A stretch of 64,000 nucleotides of DNA from an uncultured Treponema sp. (GTDB lineage: Bacteria > Spirochaetota > Spirochaetia > Treponematales > Treponemataceae): positions 1-64,000 of the forward strand of contig ONET01000002.1 in assembly GCA_900316905.1 (NCBI GenBank), given 5' to 3'. Under the pieces are notes generated by a model. The model saw nothing but the letters and a program-made list of their open reading frames with translations. It was not told where the DNA came from and made no database searches. This document shows positions 57,527 through 64,000 of the stretch, one piece after another; position 1 is the stretch's first letter; the number at the start of each line of letters is the position of its first letter. Both the position numbers and the translations under genes were made by a program.

Positions 57527-58936
57527 ATGGAAAACAAAAACGCTTGGCTAAAATACGACAACACAAAGCTTGTGATGGACTTTGCGGAAGACTACCGCAA
57601 ATTTATCTCGCAAAACAAAATCGAACGTGAATGCGCGGCTTTCTTTATCGAGCGCGCCCGCGAGGATGGCTACATTTCAATCGATGAGGCCCGCGCCAAA
57701 GGCAAAAAGCTAAAGGCGGGCGACAAGGTTTACGCCAGCGCGATGGGAAAAATCGTCGCGCTTTTCCAAATCGGAAAAAAGCCGCTTGAAGAGGGCATGA
57801 ACATTTTGGGCGCGCACATAGATTCGCCCCGCTTGGACATAAAGCAAAATCCCCTTTACGAGGACAACGGCTTGGCGCTTTTGGACACGCATTACTACGG
57901 CGGAATCAAAAAGTACCAGTGGGTCACGCTTCCCTTGGCCTTGCACGGTGTTGTGGCCAAGAAGGACGGAACTGTGGTAAAGGTCGTCATCGGCGAGGAC
58001 GCAAAGGAAGGCGTTTTGGGTGTAAGCGACTTGTTGATCCACCTTAGCGCCGACCAGCTGGAAAAGAAGGGCAACAAGGTTGTCGAAGGCGAGGCGCTTA
58101 ACATTTTGGTCGGAAGCATTCCGCTAAAGGCCGCGTCTTCCAAGCCGGTCAAAGGCTCAAAGGACGAAGAACAGAAAAATCCCGTAAAGGAAAACATTCT
58201 AAAAATATTGAAAAAGAAATACGGCATTGACGAGGCCGACTTTTTGAGCGCCGAGCTTGAAGCTGTTCCCGCCGGCCAAGCGCGCGACTACGGCTTGGAC
58301 AACTCCATGATCATGGCTTACGGTCAGGACGACAAGGTTTGCGCCTACCCGTCGTGGCGCGCGATCCAGGGCTTGCCCAAGACCGAGCGGACCGCCGTTT
58401 GCCTTTTGGTTGACAAAGAGGAAATCGGCTCGGTTGGCGCCACGGGAATGCATTCGCGCTTTTTTGAGAACGCCGTCGCCGAAGTCTACGAGCTTTGCGG
58501 CGGATACAGCGAGCTGGCTTTGCGGCGCGCTCTGGCCAATTCCAACATGCTTTCTAGCGACGTGAGCGCGGCCTTTGACCCCAACTATCCTTCGGTCATG
58601 GAAAAAAACAACGCCTGCTTTTTGTGCAGGGGAATCGCGCTCAACAAGTTCACAGGCTCGCGCGGAAAGAGCGGCTCCAACGACGCCAACGCCGAATATG
58701 TGGCCAAGGTCAGGAAGATTTTTGACGACGCGGACGCTTCGTTCCAAATATGCGAGCTTGGAAAGGTTGACCAGGGCGGCGGCGGCACAATCGCCTACAT
58801 CATGGCCAACTACGGCATGAACGTGATAGACTCAGGCGTTGGCGTTTTGAACATGCACGCGCCTTGGGAAATCACCAGCAAGGTTGACATTTACGAGTCC
58901 TTCAAGGGCTACCGGGCCTTTTTGGTTAACGCGTAA
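57527..58936 (+). CDS. M18-family aminopeptidase
   Basis: A 469-residue cytoplasmic metallo-aminopeptidase that usually prefers acidic N-terminal residues. Family signatures are NILGAHIDSPRLDIKQNPLYEDNG (first metal ligand), LLVDKEEIGSVGATGMHSRF (catalytic Glu pair), SSDVSAAFDPNYPSVMEKNNACFL and the final ligand in VGVLNMHAPWEI. The N-terminal half matches the M18 proteins annotated as aminopeptidase 1. A Lys/Glu-rich insert lies at ~205-230. It forms a single-gene unit between a DnaA-box-like cluster and pckG, probably translated from a leaderless message. Confidence 0.93.
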   Translation: MENKNAWLKYDNTKLVMDFAEDYRKFISQNKIERECAAFFIERAREDGYISIDEARAKGKKLKAGDKVYASAMGKIVALFQIGKKPLEEGMNILGAHIDSPRLDIKQNPLYEDNGLALLDTHYYGGIKKYQWVTLPLALHGVVAKKDGTVVKVVIGEDAKEGVLGVSDLLIHLSADQLEKKGNKVVEGEALNILVGSIPLKAASSKPVKGSKDEEQKNPVKENILKILKKKYGIDEADFLSAELEAVPAGQARDYGLDNSMIMAYGQDDKVCAYPSWRAIQGLPKTERTAVCLLVDKEEIGSVGATGMHSRFFENAVAEVYELCGGYSELALRRALANSNMLSSDVSAAFDPNYPSVMEKNNACFLCRGIALNKFTGSRGKSGSNDANAEYVAKVRKIFDDADASFQICELGKVDQGGGGTIAYIMANYGMNVIDSGVGVLNMHAPWEITSKVDIYESFKGYRAFLVNA

Positions 58937-58962
58937 GCGCCGCGCTTGCGCGAAAACCGCGC

Positions 58963-58991
58963 TTGAAACATTCCGTTAAAGTTGTTATAAT
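58963..58991 (+). promoter_or_regulatory. Promoter of pckG
   Basis: TTGAAA (58963-58968) and TATAAT (58986-58991) are spaced by 17 bp. Transcription starting near 58998 leaves a ~27-base leader with AAAGGAG. Confidence 0.85.
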
Positions 58992-59024
58992 CTAACCCAA
59001 ATTTCGCTTTTAAAGGAGATTAAT

Positions 59025-60890
59025 ATGAGCTTGACTCTTGATGACATCAAACACCCAAAAATCAAAGCTTGGGTCGAAGAATGTATCAAAATGTGTGAGC
59101 CGGACAACGTGGTTGTTGTCGACGGTTCTGACGAAGAATATGACCGCCTTATGCAGCTTTGCGTAGACAAAGGTCTTGCCACACCGCTCAAGAAGAAGGA
59201 GCACTCTTTCCTTTTCCGCTCGCTTCCTTCTGACGTAGCGCGCGTAGAAAGCCGCACGTTCATCTCTTCTGTTAAGGAAGAGGACGCCGGCCCGACAAAC
59301 CACTGGATTGACCCCGTTGAGCTCAAGGCCACAATGAAGGGACTTTACACTGGCTGTATGCACGGACGCACAATGTACGTTCAAGCCTTCTGTATGGGAC
59401 CCCTCGGCTCTCCGATTTCAAAGAACGGCGTAGAGGTTACTGACTCTGAGTATGTTGTCTTGAACATGGACATCATGACCCGCGCCGGAAAGAAAGTTTT
59501 GGACATCTTCAACAAGGACCCCAACGCGGAATTCGTTCCCTGCTTGCACTCAGTTGGAAAGCCGCTCAACAACGGCGAAAGCGACAACGGCATTTGGCCC
59601 TGCGCCGACGTAGAGCACAAGTACATCTCTCAGTTCCCTGACGAGGGCCTCATCTGGTCTTACGGTTCAGGATACGGCGGAAACGCCCTCTTGGGAAAGA
59701 AGTGCTTCGCACTCCGCATCGCCACTGTTCTTGCCCGCAAGGAAGGCTGGCTCGCCGAGCACATGCTCATCCTCAAGCTCACAAATCCTGAAGGAAAAGT
59801 CAAGTACGTCACTGGCGCCTTCCCGTCAGCCTGCGGAAAGACAAACTTGGCCATGCTTATTCCGACAATCCCCGGCTGGAAGGTCGAGACTGTCGGCGAC
59901 GACATCGCTTGGATGAAGTTTGGCGACGACGGCCGCTTGTACGCCATCAACCCCGAAGCCGGCTTCTTTGGAGTCGCTCCCGGAACATCTGCCGAATCAA
60001 ACAAGAACGCTCTTGTTTCAGCTGAAAAGAACACAATCTTCACAAACTGCGCCCTCACAGAAGACGGCGACGTTTGGTGGGAAGGAATCGGATATCCTGC
60101 AAAGGGCAAGTTGGTTGACTGGAAGGGCAACACACGCGATGCCCTCCCCAAGGACAAGTCTCCCAAGGGAGAAGAGTTCGCCCACCCCAACGCCCGCTTC
60201 ACGGCTCCTGCAAAGCAGTGCCCCTGCATCGCAAGCGACTGGGAAGACCCCAAAGGCGTTCCGATCAGCGCCATCTTGTTCGGCGGCCGCCGCCCGTCAA
60301 CTGTTCCGCTCGTTCACCAGAGCCGCAGCTGGAACCACGGCGTGTTCCTTGGCTCTATCGTAGGATCGGAAATCACAGCCGCTTCTACAATCAACGCCGC
60401 CGAAGTCGGAAAGATTCGCCGCGACCCCTTCGCCATTCTTCCCTTCTGCGGATACAACATGGGCGACTACTTCCAGCACTGGATCGACGTTGGCAAGGCT
60501 GCCAAAGACCAGGACAAATTGCCTAAGATTTTCTACGTCAACTGGTTCCGCAAGGACGAGAACAACAAGGACCTTCCCGGCGGATTCATGTGGCCTGGAT
60601 ACGGCGACAACAGCCGCGTATTGGCTTGGATCTTCGACCGCTGCGACGGAAAGGACAACGCCGTTGACACGCCGATTGGACTTATGCCCAAAGAAGGCGC
60701 CATCAACACAGAAGGCTTGGCCGACTACTACAAGAAGACATTGCCTGAGATTCTCAAGGTTGATGTCGAAGGTTGGAAGAAGGAAGTCAAGGATGTTCGC
60801 GAGAACCACTATCCCAAGTTTGGAAAGCACCTTCCCAAGGAATTGTCCGAGATTTTGGACGACCTTGAGAGCCGCTTGAACAAAGCGTAA
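59025..60890 (+). CDS. pckG: Phosphoenolpyruvate carboxykinase (GTP)
   Basis: A 621-residue enzyme interconverting oxaloacetate and PEP with GTP/GDP. In fermenting gut bacteria it often runs toward oxaloacetate and succinate. The P-loop is [17 protein letters not shown], which contains the reactive Cys of GTP-type enzymes. [35 protein letters not shown] carries the metal-binding Asp, and [19 protein letters not shown] is the substrate loop. AAAGGAG precedes the ATG, and codon use is strongly biased as in pflB and fusA, which suggests high expression. A terminator follows. Confidence 0.97.
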   Translation: MSLTLDDIKHPKIKAWVEECIKMCEPDNVVVVDGSDEEYDRLMQLCVDKGLATPLKKKEHSFLFRSLPSDVARVESRTFISSVKEEDAGPTNHWIDPVELKATMKGLYTGCMHGRTMYVQAFCMGPLGSPISKNGVEVTDSEYVVLNMDIMTRAGKKVLDIFNKDPNAEFVPCLHSVGKPLNNGESDNGIWPCADVEHKYISQFPDEGLIWSYGSGYGGNALLGKKCFALRIATVLARKEGWLAEHMLILKLTNPEGKVKYVTGAFPSACGKTNLAMLIPTIPGWKVETVGDDIAWMKFGDDGRLYAINPEAGFFGVAPGTSAESNKNALVSAEKNTIFTNCALTEDGDVWWEGIGYPAKGKLVDWKGNTRDALPKDKSPKGEEFAHPNARFTAPAKQCPCIASDWEDPKGVPISAILFGGRRPSTVPLVHQSRSWNHGVFLGSIVGSEITAASTINAAEVGKIRRDPFAILPFCGYNMGDYFQHWIDVGKAAKDQDKLPKIFYVNWFRKDENNKDLPGGFMWPGYGDNSRVLAWIFDRCDGKDNAVDTPIGLMPKEGAINTEGLADYYKKTLPEILKVDVEGWKKEVKDVRENHYPKFGKHLPKELSEILDDLESRLNKA

Positions 60891-60895
60891 CAGGA

Positions 60896-60940
60896 TTCCC
60901 GCTTGCGCGGGAACCGCGAGTTTCGCCTGCGCGAAACTCG
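60896..60940. repeat. Two GC-rich hairpins after pckG
   Basis: TTCCCGC TTGC GCGGGAA (60896-60913) and CGAGTTTCGC CTGC GCGAAACTCG (60917-60940) stand side by side just after the pckG stop. They belong to the same style of dispersed palindromes seen near ilvC, ddh and the RluA gene. Confidence 0.7.
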
Positions 60941-60967
60941 ACAAGCGGTTGCAAGACACAACAAAAC

Positions 60968-60997
60968 GCCCGCGGCAACAGCCGCGGGCTTTTTGTT
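60968..60997 (+). terminator. Rho-independent terminator of pckG
   Basis: GCCCGCGGC (60968-60976), loop AACA, GCCGCGGGC (60981-60989), followed by TTTTTGTT. A perfect 9-bp GC-rich stem. Confidence 0.9.
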
Positions 60998-61029
60998 GTC
61001 AGTTTGCATTTTTGGGAGCAGGAATCGAA

Positions 61030-61926
61030 TCAGGCTTCCGCTTCTGCGGGAACTTGGTCCGCCGAGCCTTGTTGCGCTTCTTGCGATTGGTCGGCCTTGT
61101 TGCTGTTGCGCGGCTTTAGCGCTCGGACCTTTTTGGTCTTTGGCGGGCGAGGCGCGTAGGGAACAAAGCTCTTGGGGTTGAGCTTTCGCTTTGAGTAGCG
61201 GAAGCCTAGCTGGGCTTGGTATTGCCAGGCAAAGTCAAACGGCCTCATCCTTCGGTTGGAGCCAAGGTTGGCGTTGTCCCATGTCCAAATTCCGCCAATG
61301 TTAAACGACCAGCGGCTGGAGATTGGCGCCTCGGCTTCTAGGGCAAGGCCCGCTCCCAAGTGCAAGTAGTGCCACTTGTCGTGCAATTGGTAGTACAAGT
61401 GGGCGCCGGGCTTGGCGCTGACAGTGACCCAGTCAAAGAAATTCATTGAAAATTTTACGCCGGTAAAAAAGTCAAAGCCGTACAAAACTGTTTGCGTCGT
61501 TACTTGCTTGACCTTGTTAAAGGTGTAGGCGTATGGATAGTAAAAGGCGTTTCGCGCGAACAAATCCACGTTTATGTAATGTCCCATTATCAAGAAATTG
61601 TTTGTGGTCATTTCATAATAGGCGCCAATAAGCTGGTCGTTCCACACAAAATTTGAGCGGCCGCTTTGCTTTTGGATGCGGGTTATTGAGCTCCAAGACA
61701 CTCCCCAGTTGTGCAAGAGGCCAAAGCGGCGGCCCTGCTGCTCAATCAATTCGCTGATTGTGGCCCAGTGGCCCGGCGTTTCTTGGTCGGGAATGTGGTT
61801 GGCCACTTTTGTGCCGGTTCCGGTGTGCAGGACCGTCATTTCTTTTTCTTTGGCAAAGGCCGCCGTTCCTAGCAAAATCAAGATGGCTGCCGCGATTTTT
61901 GCGCGGGATATAGTTGAACGTTTCAT
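61030..61926 (-). CDS. Exported protein of unknown function, likely outer-membrane beta-barrel
   Basis: A 298-residue protein with a signal peptide ending ILLGTAAFAKEK. The mature part is rich in Trp, Tyr and Phe in alternating strands (FDWVTVSAKPGAHLYYQLHD; LGAGLALEAEAPISSRWSFNIGG; QAQLGFRYSKRKL). This suggests a small outer-membrane barrel. A basic, then Gln/Ala/Glu-rich tail of ~50 residues (APRPPKTKKVRALKPRN...) follows the barrel and may lie in the periplasm or on the surface. GGAGCG precedes the ATG at 61926. I recognise no family. Confidence 0.65.
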   Translation of the reverse strand: MKRSTISRAKIAAAILILLGTAAFAKEKEMTVLHTGTGTKVANHIPDQETPGHWATISELIEQQGRRFGLLHNWGVSWSSITRIQKQSGRSNFVWNDQLIGAYYEMTTNNFLIMGHYINVDLFARNAFYYPYAYTFNKVKQVTTQTVLYGFDFFTGVKFSMNFFDWVTVSAKPGAHLYYQLHDKWHYLHLGAGLALEAEAPISSRWSFNIGGIWTWDNANLGSNRRMRPFDFAWQYQAQLGFRYSKRKLNPKSFVPYAPRPPKTKKVRALKPRNSNKADQSQEAQQGSADQVPAEAEA

Positions 61927-61941
61927 TAATGTTCGCTCCGA

Positions 61942-62301
61942 TTAGGCCGAGTGGTATAGAACAAGGCTGATGGCTTCTCCGTAAGAGTCAAACCAAGTCA
62001 AGTAAAGGATGCCGCCGCGAATGTCCCATTCGCTGTTGATGCTTCCGTCGTCCTTGGAAAAGGAAATGATGTTTTCTATTACCGCGTAGTTGCCGGAATA
62101 GTTTTTAGAGTCGCCGTTTGTGTCCCTTATTGTGGCGCTAAAGCTTCCGTCGTCCGCAAAAGAAATTTTGTTTCCGGCGTTGTCGGCCCAAGCGCCGTAT
62201 AAGGGGCTGGGCTTGTAGCAAGAAACGCACATGGCGCTAAAGAAGGCCGAGAACAAAGTTCCGACAAAAACAGCCAAAGCAATTTTTTTAATGTTTTTCA
62301 T
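61942..62301 (-). CDS. Small lipoprotein of unknown function
   Basis: A 119-residue exported protein, MKNIKKIALAVFVGTLFSAFFSAMCVSC, with a signal sequence followed by Cys at ~24 and ~27, either of which could be the lipidated residue in the relaxed spirochaete lipobox. The mature part (LYGAWADNAGNKISFADDGSFSA; IENIISFSKDDGSI; ILYLTWFDSYGEAISLVLY) is a small beta-rich domain of the kind that follows GxW...F.DDG repeats. It begins one base past the stop of the fibronectin-domain gene (TAA-A-ATG) and uses a GGAG inside that gene, so the two are coupled. Confidence 0.75.
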   Translation of the reverse strand: MKNIKKIALAVFVGTLFSAFFSAMCVSCYKPSPLYGAWADNAGNKISFADDGSFSATIRDTNGDSKNYSGNYAVIENIISFSKDDGSINSEWDIRGGILYLTWFDSYGEAISLVLYHSA

Positions 62302-62302
62302 T

Positions 62303-64000
62303 TTATTTTTCTCCCCATGTCCAGTCTGCCTGAACTGTGATTTTTTCAGTTTTTCCTGCGTCCACCGAGCCGTCGTCCTTGTAAACGGCAAGGTTTCTGG
62401 TAACGCCGTATGTTCCGCCGCCGGCAGAGCCGCCTTTGATTTTAATTCCATCGTAAACTACGCTTCCCGGATACATTCCCTGAACTGTGACTGTTCCGTC
62501 CATAGTGCCGTTGGTGTCCATGCCGGCGCTTGTGTTGGTGTTGCCGTCAAGCAAGAAGTAAACGCCGTTGTTTTTGTCGTCCATGATGTAGAAGTCGGCG
62601 TAGTTGGTGTATTTCATGATTACGCGGCCCGATACGCCGCTGATGTGCGCGTCGTAACTGAGCGAGCCGCTTATCGCGCCTTGGGCGCTTTCTGTTCCAA
62701 GCTTGGCGGTGTTGCCGCTCTTGTGCATAAGGGTAAGCTTTTTTTGCGAGTTGAGCGTTGTCTTGATGTATTCGCGCACATACTGGTATGTGGTCAAGGC
62801 TCCGTAGCCGATTTGAGTGTCGGAATAGTTGGCGCCCTGGCCAAGGCTGTTGAGCGAAAGGACGCGGTAGTAGTAGTAGTTTCCGGCCTTGGCCTGCTCG
62901 TCTTTGTAAATGTAAGACGTTTCGGTAATGGGGCTTTCGTTGATTTTCTTAAAGCCGGAATTTGGCTTTGTGGAACGGTACACGTTGTAGCCGCCGTCCG
63001 CGCCGCCGTCCGGAGCCTGCCAATAAAGCTTTATGGCATGAACGCCGTTGGTATTGGCGTTGGCGTCGTCGTTGGTCAAGCCGGAAATCGCCGCGTTCTT
63101 TGTGACGACCAAATTCTTGGCCGCGTAAGGAGCCGGCGCGATGGCCGCCGAAGTTTCGCTTTCTACGCTTCCGTTCTTGACAGAAACTTTGTAGAACTTG
63201 TAGGCCGCCACTTTTTCTTCATACATGCCTTCTTCCGTTGACTTTGCCGGAGATGTGAATTCCGCTATCTGCGCAAAGCTTCCGGCGGCGCTGTCTCCGC
63301 CGTACACAACGTAAGTGTAAGTCTTCCAGTCCGCTTTTTTAATTGTGGCGGCTGAATTGTAAGAGCAGTCCTGGCTTCCGATTGCGGCGCTAAAGAGAAT
63401 TGTGTTTTGCGATATATCGCCTTGAATCTTTTTTACGGCCACGCTTTGCGGCGGGCTAAGGAGATAGGCCTCCGCAGGATTGTCGGATTCGTCGCCGGAT
63501 TCCGACATGGCGCCTCTTAGTTCTTCGCCAGAAGCGTCAAGGCAACATGCCTGAACTTGGTAGTAATAAAAGAGGTTTGGCTTTAAGTTTTTCTCGTCTG
63601 TATAAGAGCAATCTGTCAAATCCTTTTCGACCATTTTTTGACTAGAGTCGACAGAAGAGTAGCGGTAGACCTTGTATGTCAACGTACCTGTGCCGCCGCT
63701 TGCCGCGTCCCAAGAAATCGTGAAGCCTGCGGTTGTTGTCTCTCCGCGTCCTTTGTCTACAACAACATTTGACACTTGCGACGGAGCGCCAGGCTTTAGC
63801 GCGTAGCCAAGAGCCACAGGGCTTGCAACGCTTTCATTGCCGCTAGCTCCTATAGAAACGACCGTAAAATAATACTCTTTGCCCTGATTGGCAGGATCAA
63901 TTTCAACCTTAAGGCTTTTTTGGTTTCCGTATACAGCGGCGATTTGCGTTCCAGAACTTCCGTCGCTGTTGAGGCTGCGGAAAATTTTATAGCTTGAAAT
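62303..64000 (-). CDS. Fibronectin type III repeat protein, N-terminus beyond window
   Basis: The frame stays open to the right edge (566 residues visible), so the true start lies outside. Repeated fibronectin type III signatures are seen: YYFTVVSIGASGNESVA, FYYYQVQACCLDASGEE, YKFYKVSVKNGSVESETS and YYYYRVLSLNSLGQGANYS, each closing a ~90-100 residue unit with PxxVxNVVV- or PQSVAVKKI-type openings. The C-terminal ~170 residues differ (GAISGSLSYDAHISGVSGRV, GVYFLLDGNTN) and may be a separate beta domain. The protein is probably a surface or exported protein and is followed by a coupled lipoprotein gene. Confidence 0.85.
   Translation of the reverse strand: MSSYKIFRSLNSDGSSGTQIAAVYGNQKSLKVEIDPANQGKEYYFTVVSIGASGNESVASPVALGYALKPGAPSQVSNVVVDKGRGETTTAGFTISWDAASGGTGTLTYKVYRYSSVDSSQKMVEKDLTDCSYTDEKNLKPNLFYYYQVQACCLDASGEELRGAMSESGDESDNPAEAYLLSPPQSVAVKKIQGDISQNTILFSAAIGSQDCSYNSAATIKKADWKTYTYVVYGGDSAAGSFAQIAEFTSPAKSTEEGMYEEKVAAYKFYKVSVKNGSVESETSAAIAPAPYAAKNLVVTKNAAISGLTNDDANANTNGVHAIKLYWQAPDGGADGGYNVYRSTKPNSGFKKINESPITETSYIYKDEQAKAGNYYYYRVLSLNSLGQGANYSDTQIGYGALTTYQYVREYIKTTLNSQKKLTLMHKSGNTAKLGTESAQGAISGSLSYDAHISGVSGRVIMKYTNYADFYIMDDKNNGVYFLLDGNTNTSAGMDTNGTMDGTVTVQGMYPGSVVYDGIKIKGGSAGGGTYGVTRNLAVYKDDGSVDAGKTEKITVQADWTWGEK

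Noticed and set aside
1-64000. tRNA, rRNA, prophage or insertion sequence genes
   Set aside because: I looked for tRNA cloverleaf ends, transposase motifs, integrases and phage genes and found none that could be supported.

Overview
The window looks like part of the chromosome of a spirochaete, most likely a gut or rumen Treponema. The grounds are a class I lysyl-tRNA synthetase, a single-chain glycyl-tRNA synthetase, an elongation factor G with the SGKT P-loop of the mitochondrial/spirochaete EF-G group, a DUF115 (Maf-type) motility protein, HD-GYP and HDOD signalling proteins, GTP-dependent PEP carboxykinase, and a fermentative pyruvate formate-lyase pair. Most genes have moderate GC and heavy use of TTT/AAG/GCC codons. 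The block at about 4.0-6.3 kb is visibly AT-rich and differs from everything around it.

Layout. 0-3 kb: end of an AGCS symporter, a DMT permease and a MATE transporter fused to an ATPase-like domain. 3-6.7 kb: a WYL regulator, three consecutive small proteins that each carry a PD-(D/E)XK-like nuclease signature, and an 81-residue protein. The WYL gene and the 81-residue gene have the same palindromic operator over their promoters; this is the best candidate for an undescribed system. 6.8-11.5 kb: ilvC, a TrmB-like regulator and ddh-lysA (branched-chain amino acid and lysine synthesis). 11.7-15.1 kb: pflB-pflA. 15-22.5 kb: an outer-membrane-type protein, fusA with a RecA/KaiC-like ATPase, a GH51 arabinofuranosidase and a membrane protein. 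22.6-30 kb: class I LysRS, a SPOR/LapA pair, an HATPase-HDOD fusion, a TrmH methyltransferase and a chemoreceptor. 30-36.3 kb: RluA, a divergent pdxR/pdxK pair, cysE, a solute-binding lipoprotein and an ArsB/CitM-type permease. 36.3-42.4 kb: a long imperfect palindrome (possible ncRNA), then a Lol/Mac-like export cluster (two FtsX permeases, LolA-like protein, outer-membrane protein) with its ATPase convergent. 42.4-47.7 kb: three GNAT domains, a HAD phosphatase and a zinc-sensor/zinc-ATPase pair with a textbook operator. 47.7-54.7 kb: HD-GYP protein, signal peptidase, PBP, Maf-type protein and a second HD-GYP protein behind a likely transcription attenuator. 54.8-64 kb: a degenerate aldo/keto reductase, glyS, an AT-rich intergenic region with repeated DnaA-box-like motifs, M18 aminopeptidase, pckG and surface or envelope proteins ending in a truncated fibronectin type III protein.

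Regulatory layout. Sigma-70-type promoters with exact 17-bp spacers can be read in front of many genes. In about nine of them the -10 box ends 5-10 bases before the start codon and no Shine-Dalgarno is present, so leaderless transcripts appear common here. Short GC-rich palindromes of a few related kinds are scattered through intergenic regions and sometimes run into the 3' ends of genes. I saw no tRNA, rRNA, CRISPR array, transposase or phage gene.
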